Below are positions 40,206-48,134 of a stretch of DNA of 54,550 nt, piece by piece. Source of the stretch: Lutibacter sp. (GTDB taxonomy: Bacteria; Bacteroidota; Bacteroidia; Flavobacteriales; Flavobacteriaceae); assembly GCF_030692605.1 (NCBI RefSeq), contig NZ_JAUYUD010000060.1, forward strand, positions 1-54,550, read 5' to 3'. The position numbers and the translations under genes were made by a program. The notes under the pieces are model-generated. The model was not told the DNA's origin. It did no database searches and saw nothing but the letters and a program-made list of their open reading frames with translations. The number at the start of each line of letters is the position of its first letter. Position 1 is the first letter of the stretch.

Positions 40206-42430
40206 AAAGAATTTTAACCTTAATTCTATTAATTAACGTTGTTTTTTGTTTTTCTCAAAATGAAGAAAAAAAGGACATTAAAGTTGGTTTGGTATTAAGC
40301 GGTGGCGGCGCTAAAGGGTTTGCTCATGTGGCGGCTTTAAAAGTTATAGAAGAAGCAGGTGTTCGAGTGGATTATATTGGAGGAACAAGTATGGGAGCAA
40401 TAGTTGGTGCACTTTATGCTTCAGGTTATACTGCAGATCAATTAGATTCTATTGTAAGAACAATTAATTTCTCAAAAATTTTAACAAACGATTTGCCTCG
40501 AAAATCAAAACCCTTTTACGAAAAAGAAGCAGGTGAAAACTATTCCATTTCCCTTCCAATAAAAAATAGAAAAATTGGGATTCCTAAAGCAATTTCTGAG
40601 GGTCAAAATGTATTAAATTTATTAACTAGTTTAACGCAGCATGTTAATAATATAAACGATTTTAGCAAACTTCCAATTCCGTTTATTTGCATAGCAACGG
40701 ATTTAGCAACGGGAAAACAAGAAGTGTTAAAATCTGGGTTTTTACCGGAAGCTGTAAAAGCGAGCAGTTCATACCCAACACTTTTAGCGCCAGTTGAAAT
40801 AGATGGAAAATTACTTTCAGATGGGGGAATTGTCAATAATTTTCCAGTTGAAGAAGTTATTGCTATGGGTGCTGATGTAATAATAGGAATAGATATTCAA
40901 GGTGGTCTAAGTGAGAAAGAAAATTTAATTTCTGGGTTGGATATTTTAAATCAAATTGTTGGTTTTCAAATGTATAACACCTTAGCTTCCAAACACAATC
41001 TGGTCGATGTTTTAATTAAACCTAAATTGGACCATTTCAATGTAATTTCATTTAGTAAAACTAATGAAATTATGTTGGAAGGTGAAATTGCAGCAAGGCA
41101 ATATATAAAGGAATTGGAAGCTATAGCAAATGCACAAATTAAGAAAGATGTCCCCAAATTGAAAACATCAATTGTTAAAAAGTATTTCATAAAAAGAATA
41201 CATATAGAAGGCAATAATAATTATACTAGAGCCTATGTGCTAGGGAAACTTAATTTGAATATAAAAAACGCAACCAGTTATAAAAGTTTGATTGAAAGTA
41301 TAAATAATTTAACTGCAACAGGGAATTTTGAAAGCATTGAATATCAATTAATTGATGAAAAGGATGGAGTTGTTTTAAAATTAAATATGAAAGAGAATCT
41401 ATTATCTAATTTTTTACAACTTGGAATTCATTATGATAATTTGTACAAAACGGGTGTTTTATTAAATATAACGTCAAAGCACGTACTTAATAAAAACGAT
41501 GTAATTTCGACCGATATTATATTAGGTGATAATTTAAGGTATAATTTCAATTACTTTGTAGATAACGGATTTTATTGGAGTTTTGGCTTTAAATCTAGAT
41601 ATAATAGTTTTAATGCAAATGTGAATTTTGAGGAAGGTAATGTTAATAAAATTAATTTAGTGTATGAAGATTTTTCTAATTTGTTGTATTTCCAAACGGT
41701 TTTTAGTAGAAAATTTGCATTTGGTTTAGGTGCTGAACATAAAAGGGTAAAAGCATTTACTGAAACAATTACTTCATTAGATAATTCAAATACAGATAGA
41801 GATAAATCCTATTTTGACAAATCTAATTACTTTAATTTAATCACTTATTTTAAGATTGACACCTACGATAAAAAATATTTTCAAAAAAGAGGTTTTTATC
41901 TAGATTCTGAATTAAGGTGGTATTTGGCATCATCAGATTACCCGAATGATTTAGCAGTAGAGCACATAGAATTTAAGTCATTTTCTCAGTTTAAAAGTAA
42001 GTTCGGAATGGTTAACACGCTTTTTAATAAATTAACAGGTCACTATATTTCCGAAGTGGGTATTACAATGGGAGATAATTCGAATAGAGCATTGGATTAT
42101 AATTTAGGTAGTTATGGAGAAAATTTTATCAATAATTTTATTCCTTTTTATGGCTATAGTTTAGCCGAATTAAATTCAAATTCATTTTTAAAATCAACTT
42201 TTACCTTAAGGTATGAATTTATTAAAAAAAATTATATTTCGGCCACTGCTAATTATGCTCGATTTGATAAAGATTTATTTAATAAGGGAAAGATTTTTGA
42301 AAACACCAAATCGGGATATTTATTGGGATATGGCTTAGATACTTTTATTGGACCAATTGAATTAAATTATACTTGGTCACCAGACCATAAACAGAATTAT
42401 TGGTATTTTAATGTTGGGTTTTGGTTTTAA
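40202..42430 (+). CDS. Patatin-like phospholipase with POTRA and outer-membrane barrel (type Vd-like)
   Basis: The 742 residues start with a signal peptide (VVFCFSQ). A patatin domain follows (about 25-310: LSGGGAKGFAHVAAL, GTSMGAIVGAL with the nucleophile Ser, DGGIVNNFPVEE with the Asp). A POTRA-like module (about 325-395: IKRIHIEGNNNYTRAYVLGKL) and a 16-stranded barrel of the BamA/bacterial surface antigen type end in GFWF. This layout is that of type Vd autotransporters such as PlpD: the barrel anchors or exports the lipase. It overlaps uvrC by 4 bases. Confidence 0.9.
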   Translation: MKRILTLILLINVVFCFSQNEEKKDIKVGLVLSGGGAKGFAHVAALKVIEEAGVRVDYIGGTSMGAIVGALYASGYTADQLDSIVRTINFSKILTNDLPRKSKPFYEKEAGENYSISLPIKNRKIGIPKAISEGQNVLNLLTSLTQHVNNINDFSKLPIPFICIATDLATGKQEVLKSGFLPEAVKASSSYPTLLAPVEIDGKLLSDGGIVNNFPVEEVIAMGADVIIGIDIQGGLSEKENLISGLDILNQIVGFQMYNTLASKHNLVDVLIKPKLDHFNVISFSKTNEIMLEGEIAARQYIKELEAIANAQIKKDVPKLKTSIVKKYFIKRIHIEGNNNYTRAYVLGKLNLNIKNATSYKSLIESINNLTATGNFESIEYQLIDEKDGVVLKLNMKENLLSNFLQLGIHYDNLYKTGVLLNITSKHVLNKNDVISTDIILGDNLRYNFNYFVDNGFYWSFGFKSRYNSFNANVNFEEGNVNKINLVYEDFSNLLYFQTVFSRKFAFGLGAEHKRVKAFTETITSLDNSNTDRDKSYFDKSNYFNLITYFKIDTYDKKYFQKRGFYLDSELRWYLASSDYPNDLAVEHIEFKSFSQFKSKFGMVNTLFNKLTGHYISEVGITMGDNSNRALDYNLGSYGENFINNFIPFYGYSLAELNSNSFLKSTFTLRYEFIKKNYISATANYARFDKDLFNKGKIFENTKSGYLLGYGLDTFIGPIELNYTWSPDHKQNYWYFNVGFWF

Positions 42431-42460
42431 AAAAAGCCCTGCATAAATGCAGGACTTTTT
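42431..42460. terminator. Bidirectional terminator between the patatin-barrel gene and rng
   Basis: The stem has CCTGCA/TGCAGG around TAAA, extended by AAAAAG/CTTTTT past a single C-A mismatch. The A/T flanks serve both convergent genes. Confidence 0.82.
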
Positions 42461-42476
42461 GGATATTGGAATTGCT

Positions 42477-44027
42477 TTATTCAATTATTTCACCTTCTTT
42501 ATTGGTGAAATTGAAAAATAAATATTGATAAGCATTTCTAGGTAAAATTTTAATCCACTTTTTGTGTTTAGCAATCCATCTTTGTTGAATAGATGGAATT
42601 CCTTTTTTTAAATAAGCTGCAATAAAAGGATGTACATTAAGTACAATTTTGGTATTTGTTTTTTGACTTACAAGTCTTTCGAGCTCCGCTTCTATTTTAT
42701 CTAATATTATTATAGGAGCCTCTACTTCACCAATTCCACTTGGGTTTGGTTCTTGAGTTTTAATTACCAATTCTGGTCGAACACGTTGCCTTGTAATTTG
42801 AACTAAACCAAATTTACTTGGAGGTAATATTTTGTGCTTTGTTCTGTCGAAAGCCATCTCAGCTTTCAAGTGATCATAGAGTTTTTGTCTATGTTCAACA
42901 GCATGCATATCAATAAAATCTACCACAATTATTCCGCCCATATCTCTTAACTGTAATTGTCTTGCTATTTCTGAAGCAGCAATTAAATTAACTTCAAGAG
43001 CAGTGTCTGCTTGTGAATCGGCTTTATTAGATCTATTACCACTATTAACATCAATAACATGCAATGCTTCTGTATGTTCAATCACTAAATAAGCACCTTT
43101 ACTCATTGAGACTGTTTTTCCAAAAGACGTTTTAATTTGACGTTCGATGCCATAATGTTCAAAAATTGGAACTTTTGACTTGTATAAACTAACGATAGAT
43201 TCTTTATCAGGATCAATTTCTTGCATGTAATCTTTGGTTTCAATGTACATAGCTTCTTCGCTAGTAACAATACTTGTAAAAGTATCATTAAACAAATCTC
43301 TTAAAATAGAGGATGCTCTGTTTAATTCACTTAATACTTTTACGGGTGTGTGTTGTGCATGAGCAGCTTTAATCTTCTTGCACATTACAATCCATTTTTC
43401 TAATGAATTTTGTAAATCTTTATCTAGTTCTGCTACTTTTTTATTTTCGGCAACAGTTCTAACAATTACTCCAAAACCCTTAGGTTTAATGCTTCTAATA
43501 AGTCTTTTTAATCGGTCTTTCTCATGATTATCCATAATTTTCTGTGATACAGATACTCTGTCAGAAAATGGAACTAATACTAAATACCTTCCAGCTATGG
43601 AAATTTCAGAACTCATACGAGGTCCTTTAGTAGAAATAGGTTCTTTTACAATTTGAACCAATAAGCTTTGACCCGATTTAAGAATGTCAACAATACTTCC
43701 GTTTTTATCAATTTCGGTTTCAAGTTGAAAATTTTTTAAAGTGTAATCTTTTATTTTACCTGAGTTTATGCCTTTTATAAATTTATTTAAAGATTGCATT
43801 TGCGCACCTAAATCATGATAATGTAAAAAGCCGTCTTTTTCGTAACCCACATTAACAAATGCAGCGTTTAAGCCAGACAACACTTTTCCAATTTTTGCTA
43901 AAAAAATATCTCCAACGGAGAATTTATTATCATTGGTTTCATTATTTAAGGCAGTTAATCTACCATCTTTTAATAAAGCAAAGTCAATATCAGAGGAGTT
44001 CGATCTAATAATTAATTCTGTTTTCAC
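42477..44027 (-). CDS. rng: Ribonuclease G/E
   Basis: This 516-residue endoribonuclease has an S1 RNA-binding domain (about 35-125, with VGDIFLAKIGKVLSGLNAAFVNVG) and a catalytic RNase E/G domain with Asp residues in VIDVNSG and IIVVDFIDM. RNases of this family start mRNA decay and mature 16S rRNA. The E. coli RNase E scaffold tail is absent. The GTG at 44027 gives the normal start VKTELIIRSNSSDIDFALLKDG; an earlier in-frame ATG would add 30 unrelated residues. Its leader contains two hairpins, and the HU and basic-peptide genes lie upstream. Confidence 0.94.
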   Translation of the reverse strand: MKTELIIRSNSSDIDFALLKDGRLTALNNETNDNKFSVGDIFLAKIGKVLSGLNAAFVNVGYEKDGFLHYHDLGAQMQSLNKFIKGINSGKIKDYTLKNFQLETEIDKNGSIVDILKSGQSLLVQIVKEPISTKGPRMSSEISIAGRYLVLVPFSDRVSVSQKIMDNHEKDRLKRLIRSIKPKGFGVIVRTVAENKKVAELDKDLQNSLEKWIVMCKKIKAAHAQHTPVKVLSELNRASSILRDLFNDTFTSIVTSEEAMYIETKDYMQEIDPDKESIVSLYKSKVPIFEHYGIERQIKTSFGKTVSMSKGAYLVIEHTEALHVIDVNSGNRSNKADSQADTALEVNLIAASEIARQLQLRDMGGIIVVDFIDMHAVEHRQKLYDHLKAEMAFDRTKHKILPPSKFGLVQITRQRVRPELVIKTQEPNPSGIGEVEAPIIILDKIEAELERLVSQKTNTKIVLNVHPFIAAYLKKGIPSIQQRWIAKHKKWIKILPRNAYQYLFFNFTNKEGEIIE

Positions 44028-44042
44028 TCTGTATTGTATTGT

Positions 44043-44065
44043 GTTCTTTTTAAAATAAAAAGAAC
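44043..44065 (-). promoter_or_regulatory. Leader hairpin directly upstream of rng
   Basis: GTTCTTTTT/AAAAAGAAC is a perfect 9-bp stem with a 5-base loop. It ends 15 bases before the GTG start of rng. Its place in an RNase G/E leader suggests a control hairpin. Confidence 0.45.
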
Positions 44066-44099
44066 GATTTATAATAAGTTTTTCAGGATATACCCAACA

Positions 44100-44121
44100 A
44101 TATTTGCATTGCTGCAAATAT
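44100..44121 (-). promoter_or_regulatory. Second inverted repeat in the rng leader
   Basis: ATATTTGCA/TGCAAATAT is a perfect 9-bp stem with a 4-base loop, 73 bases upstream of the rng start. It may be part of a leader structure or a protein site. Confidence 0.4.
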
Positions 44122-44145
44122 CTATTTCAATGAACGTTGTAAACT

Positions 44146-44176
44146 AAGAAAAAGTAAGCTCAGCTTACTTTTTCTT
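44146..44176 (-). terminator. Terminator that contains the stop codon of the basic-peptide gene
   Basis: A 31-bp perfect palindrome (15-bp arms around one base) reads AAAAAGTAAGCT and its complement. On the minus strand, the last Lys codons and the TAA (44165-44167) of the 30-residue gene form one arm. Transcription from the HU side probably stops here before rng. Confidence 0.75.
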
Positions 44177-44257
44177 TTTATGTCTATTTGCTCTTGCTCT
44201 TTTTTTACGCTTGTGCGTTGATATTTTTGATCTCTTTCTTTTTTTACCACTTGGCAT
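44165..44257 (-). CDS. 30-residue extremely basic peptide, possible ribosome-associated protein
   Basis: The frame starts with ATG and reads MPSGKKRKRSKISTHKRKKR, then ARANRHKKKK and stop. Twenty of 30 residues are Lys, Arg or His, with no acidic residue. This composition equals that of tiny ribosomal proteins. From memory, near-identical peptides (MPSGKKRKRHK type) lie beside rng in other Bacteroidota. It lies between HU and rng on the same strand, 36 bases after HU. The function is not proven; RNA or rRNA binding is the natural guess. Confidence 0.75.
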   Translation of the reverse strand: MPSGKKRKRSKISTHKRKKRARANRHKKKK

Positions 44258-44293
44258 AATGTAATGTTGTTATAATTAATAAATAGGTTTTAG

Positions 44294-44584
44294 TTACGCT
44301 ACCGTAACTTTGGTTTTTACACCTTCAACAAATACTTTTGCCGGTTTAAATGATGGAATGTTGTGTGCTGGAATTTTTATTGTGGTATTTTTTGAAATGT
44401 TTCTTCCAGTCTTTTCAGCTCTAGTTTTAATGATAAAACTTCCGAATCCTCTTAAATAAACATTATCTCCTTTTTCTAAGGAAACTTTTACTTCTTCCAT
44501 AAACGCTTCTACAGTTGCTAAAACATCTGCTTTTTCTATTCCCGATTTGTCTGAAATATTTGATACGATTTCTGCTTTCGTCAT
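44294..44584 (-). CDS. HU/IHF-family DNA-binding protein
   Basis: The 96-residue histone-like protein starts at the ATG 44584 (MTKAEIVSNISDKSGIEKAD) and has the beta-arm and signature RGFGSFIIKTRAEKTGRNISKNTTIKIPAHNIPSFKPAK, where the intercalating Pro is in IPAHNIPSF. It bends DNA as a dimer and helps form the nucleoid. A longer reading frame from 44626 adds residues not seen in the family. A complete promoter lies 40-70 bases upstream. Confidence 0.95.
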   Translation of the reverse strand: MTKAEIVSNISDKSGIEKADVLATVEAFMEEVKVSLEKGDNVYLRGFGSFIIKTRAEKTGRNISKNTTIKIPAHNIPSFKPAKVFVEGVKTKVTVA

Positions 44585-44623
44585 TTTAATTATATTATAT
44601 AGGTTATTATAAATTTGAGAGGG

Positions 44624-44655
44624 CAAATATAGGATATATAAATCAAAATCAAAAA
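44624..44655 (-). promoter_or_regulatory. Promoter of the HU gene
   Basis: On the minus strand TTTG (44650-44653), 18 bases, then TATATTTG (44624-44631) gives both boxes of the Bacteroidota promoter. It is one of the two best promoters in the window. Confidence 0.65.
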
Positions 44656-44715
44656 GTTAATTCATTAAAATTTAATCAATTAAATCTAGTATCATTGTAT
44701 TTCATAATAAAACCT

Positions 44716-45756
44716 ATGAATTTTTCTAAACATCTAATAGACTGGTATTTAAAAAACAAAAGAGAATTACCGTGGAGACAGGCCAAAGACCCTTATTGTA
44801 TATGGCTTTCAGAAATAATATTACAACAAACAAGAATTGATCAAGGATTACCTTATTATAATAAGTTTGTTGCACATTACCCAACGCTAAACGACTTAGC
44901 AAAAGCTTCAGAAAAAGAAATTTTGAAGTTATGGCAAGGATTAGGGTACTATTCAAGAGCTAGAAATTTACATTTTTCAGCAAAACACATTGTAAATGAA
45001 CTTAATGGTGTATTTCCAAATACATATAAAAATTTACTTCAATTAAAAGGAATTGGAGATTATACAGCTTCTGCTATTGCATCTATATGTTTTAATGAAG
45101 AAACTGCCGTAGTTGATGGAAATGTGTACAGGGTATTAGCACGTTTTTTTGGAGTTGAAACGGCAATAAACTCCTCTAAAGGCATCAAGGAATTTAAAAA
45201 ATTAGCACAAGAGTTAATAAAAGGAGAGCATCCCGGAACTTTTAACCAAGCCATTATGGAATTTGGGGCTAGAATGTGTATTCCTCAAAATCCGAATTGT
45301 GATTTTTGCCCTGTAAAAAATGGGTGTATTGCTTTCGGCCAAAACAAAATTGAAACACTTCCTAATAAACCAAAAAAGACTGTTATAAAACAACGCTTCT
45401 TTAATTATCTTGTTATTGAAACTGAAAATAATTGTGGACATTTGGTAAAACGAAAAGAAGGAATATGGAAAAATTTGTATCAATTTCCGTTGATTGAAAC
45501 CGACAAAGTAATTGATGAAAAGGTGTTATTTTCTCATAATGAATTCGAAAATTTATTTAATAATATTTCGGTAAATATTAGGTTGCATAATACAACAATG
45601 GTGGTACATAAATTGTCGCATCAAACCATTTTTACAAAATTTTGGATTGTTAAATTAAAAGAAGATAAAAAATTTGTCACACATTGGGATACGTTAATTG
45701 AGTATCCAGTTCCTAAACTAATAGAGAATTTTTTGAAGACCTACAAAAGCAAGTGA
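44716..45756 (+). CDS. mutY: A/G-specific adenine glycosylase
   Basis: The 346 residues remove A opposite 8-oxoG. The catalytic Glu is in LSEIILQQTR and the Asp in TAVVDGNVYRVLARF, with the HhH LKGIGDYTASAI. The 4Fe-4S cluster has the right spacing C-x6-C-x2-C-x5-C (MCIPQNPNCDFCPVKNGC). A NUDIX-like C-terminal domain reads 8-oxoG. I chose ATG 44716; a TTG seven codons earlier is in frame. It is the first gene of mutY-ssb-gldE-gldD-ctaA. Confidence 0.95.
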   Translation: MNFSKHLIDWYLKNKRELPWRQAKDPYCIWLSEIILQQTRIDQGLPYYNKFVAHYPTLNDLAKASEKEILKLWQGLGYYSRARNLHFSAKHIVNELNGVFPNTYKNLLQLKGIGDYTASAIASICFNEETAVVDGNVYRVLARFFGVETAINSSKGIKEFKKLAQELIKGEHPGTFNQAIMEFGARMCIPQNPNCDFCPVKNGCIAFGQNKIETLPNKPKKTVIKQRFFNYLVIETENNCGHLVKRKEGIWKNLYQFPLIETDKVIDEKVLFSHNEFENLFNNISVNIRLHNTTMVVHKLSHQTIFTKFWIVKLKEDKKFVTHWDTLIEYPVPKLIENFLKTYKSK

Positions 45757-45765
45757 TAAATTTTG

Positions 45766-45773
45766 TATTTTTG
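45766..45773 (+). promoter_or_regulatory. -7 box of the ssb promoter
   Basis: TATTTTTG is an exact TAnnTTTG match, 23 bases before the ssb ATG at 45797 and after the mutY stop codon. No TTG is seen at the -33 spacing. Confidence 0.4.
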
Positions 45774-45796
45774 TTAAATAATTGGCACTTAAAATT

Positions 45797-46240
45797 ATGG
45801 CAGGAACAGTAAACAAAGTTATTTTAATTGGACACCTTGGGGACGAGGTTAAAATGCATTATTTTGACGGTGGAAATTCAATTGGAAGATTCCCAATTGC
45901 AACAAACGAAACTTATACAAATAAGCAAACTGGAGAGAAAGTTACCACTACAGAATGGCATAATATTGTTGTGAAAAATAAACTTGCAGAACTGTGCGAA
46001 AAATATTTAAGCAAAGGAGATAAAGTTTATTGCGAAGGTCGAATAAAATCACGACAATGGGAAGGTGAAGATGGACAAAAAAGATACACTACCGAAATTA
46101 TAGTTACAGAAATGACTTTTTTATCTATTAAAAACGAAGTGGGTGGAAGTGGAGTTATTAAAGAAAACTCAGGTTCACCTATAACCAACCTAAAACCAGA
46201 CTCTTCTGATAATAATGAAGAAGATGATTTACCATTTTAA
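45797..46240 (+). CDS. ssb: Single-stranded DNA-binding protein
   Basis: The 147 residues have an OB fold (MAGTVNKVILIGHLGDEV start, TEWHNIVVKNKLAELCEKYL, KGDKVYCEGRIKSRQWEGEDG) and an acidic tail ending DDLPF, the tip that recruits repair proteins. The ATG at 45797 is used; a TTG five codons upstream is in frame. It lies 40 bases after mutY. Confidence 0.95.
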   Translation: MAGTVNKVILIGHLGDEVKMHYFDGGNSIGRFPIATNETYTNKQTGEKVTTTEWHNIVVKNKLAELCEKYLSKGDKVYCEGRIKSRQWEGEDGQKRYTTEIIVTEMTFLSIKNEVGGSGVIKENSGSPITNLKPDSSDNNEEDDLPF

Positions 46241-46262
46241 GTTTAACTAATTCTAATTTCAA

Positions 46263-47573
46263 TTGGATCCCGAACCCTCATTTTTAACTAATTTTATTCC
46301 TGAAGAACTAGACACTTGGTATTTAATGAGTATTCTAATTCTATTTATCCTACTTATTTTATCGGCCTTAATTTCTGGTGCAGAGGTTGCTTTTTTCTCA
46401 TTATCAAAAACAGATATTAGCAAAGCTGCAGAATCAAAATCGAGTAAACTGAAAACAGTTGCTGAACTTATAGGAAATCCACAAAAATTATTAGCAACAA
46501 TTTTAATTTCTAATAATTTTGTAAATATTTTATTTGTATTAATTTTTGCATTTGTAGGTGATGAATTTTTTAAAGGAATTACATCAAGCATTATTAAATT
46601 TATTATTGAAGTACTTTTAGTAACCTTCTTAATTTTATTATTTGGTGAGGTTTTGCCAAAAGTCTATGCTACTAGAAACTCTTTAAAATTTGCTTCTTTT
46701 ATGGCGTATCCTCTTAAAATTTTAAATTCACTTTTATCTGTAATAAGTGTTCCTTTATTGGGATTAACCAAAATAATTGAGGGTAAATTGAGTAAAAGAC
46801 AATCAAGTCTATCCGTAGAAAAATTGTCTCAGGCTTTAGATTTAACTTCCAATGAAGCAACAACAAAAAATGAACATAAAATATTAAAAGGAATTGTAAG
46901 TTTTGGGAACACTGAAACAAGTCAAATTATGGTACCAAGAATTGATGTTTTTGTACTTTCCAGTTTAGATTCTTTCGAAAATGTTATTTCAAAAATAGTT
47001 AATGAAGGATTTTCAAGAATACCTGTTTACGGGGAAAATGTTGATGAAATAGTTGGTGTTTTGTACGCAAAAGATTTACTACCCCACTTTCATAAAAAAG
47101 ATTTTAAATGGCAAGAGATAATTAGACAGCCCTATTTTGTTCCTGAGAATAAAAAATTAGACGATTTATTAAAGGAATTTCAGGAGAAAAAAAATCATCT
47201 TGCGGTTGTTGTAGATGAATATGGAGGAACAAGTGGTATAATTACCTTGGAAGATGTTATTGAAGAAATTGTAGGAGAAATTAGTGATGAGTTTGATGAT
47301 GATGAACTTTCATATTCAAAATTAGATGATAATAATTGGGTTTTTGAAGGGAAAACTAATTTAAAAGATTTCTATAAAATTATGGAAATTGAAAACAGCT
47401 CTCTTTTCGATGAATTTAGAGGCGAATCTGAGACAATTGCTGGCTTTATTTTAGAAGTTCATGGAAAGTATCCAAAACTTGATAAAGTAATTCAATTTCA
47501 AAATTATTCATTTAAAATTGAAGCTATAGACAACAGAAGAATTAAGCAAGTAAAAGTCACTATAGACAGATAA
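46263..47573 (+). CDS. gldE: Gliding motility-associated protein GldE (CNNM/CBS/CorC-type)
   Basis: The 436 residues have a CNNM/DUF21 membrane part (about 20-200, three or four helices, ISGAEVAFFSLS), a CBS pair (about 215-340, MVPRIDVFVL and DEYGGTSGIITLEDVIEEIVGEI) and a CorC_HlyC domain at the end. In F. johnsoniae this gene type lies between ssb and gldD and is called gldE. It starts with TTG 22 bases after ssb (LDPEPSF). The biochemical role is unknown; related CorC proteins handle Mg or Co. Confidence 0.88.
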   Translation: MDPEPSFLTNFIPEELDTWYLMSILILFILLILSALISGAEVAFFSLSKTDISKAAESKSSKLKTVAELIGNPQKLLATILISNNFVNILFVLIFAFVGDEFFKGITSSIIKFIIEVLLVTFLILLFGEVLPKVYATRNSLKFASFMAYPLKILNSLLSVISVPLLGLTKIIEGKLSKRQSSLSVEKLSQALDLTSNEATTKNEHKILKGIVSFGNTETSQIMVPRIDVFVLSSLDSFENVISKIVNEGFSRIPVYGENVDEIVGVLYAKDLLPHFHKKDFKWQEIIRQPYFVPENKKLDDLLKEFQEKKNHLAVVVDEYGGTSGIITLEDVIEEIVGEISDEFDDDELSYSKLDDNNWVFEGKTNLKDFYKIMEIENSSLFDEFRGESETIAGFILEVHGKYPKLDKVIQFQNYSFKIEAIDNRRIKQVKVTIDR

Positions 47574-47582
47574 ATTAATATC

Positions 47583-48134
47583 ATGAAGCATTTTGGTTTG
47601 GTTTTAGTTTTGCTCATACTATTAGGGTCTTGTAACAGCGAAACGTTGCCTAAACCAAAAAGCTATTTAAAACTCGAGTATCCAACAAATACCTATTCAA
47701 AACCAGCGTTTAATTGTCCATATTCTTTTGAAATTTCTGAACAAGCAACTATTCAGTTTAAAAATAATTGTTGGGCAATTGTTCAATATCCAAAATTAAA
47801 AGCGACTGTTCATATTACTTATAGAAGCATCGATAATAATTTGGAAGAAATATTGAAAGAGATAGAAAAATTAACTTTTGAACATACAGTAAAAGCAAAT
47901 GCCATAAATGCTGTTCCTTTTGAAAATTATAAAGACAATGTTTACGGTAAATTGTATAATATTGAAGGGGATGTTGCAACTAATATACAATTTAGAGTTA
48001 CCGATAGTTTAAATCATGTGTTGGCAGGCGCCGTATATTTTTATGTTAAGCCTAATTACGATTCAATTTTACCCGCGGTTAAATACATTGAAAAAGACAT
48101 AATGCATTTAATGGAATCTGTAAAATGGAAATAA
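47583..48134 (+). CDS. gldD: Gliding motility lipoprotein GldD
   Basis: The 183 residues have a lipoprotein signal (ILLGSC) and the GldD body: YLKLEYPTNTY, FNCPYSFE, and the conserved end HVLAGAVYFYVKPNYDSILPAVKYIEKDI. GldD is required for gliding and for type IX secretion in F. johnsoniae. It lies 9 bases after gldE and directly abuts ctaA. Confidence 0.93.
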   Translation: MKHFGLVLVLLILLGSCNSETLPKPKSYLKLEYPTNTYSKPAFNCPYSFEISEQATIQFKNNCWAIVQYPKLKATVHITYRSIDNNLEEILKEIEKLTFEHTVKANAINAVPFENYKDNVYGKLYNIEGDVATNIQFRVTDSLNHVLAGAVYFYVKPNYDSILPAVKYIEKDIMHLMESVKWK

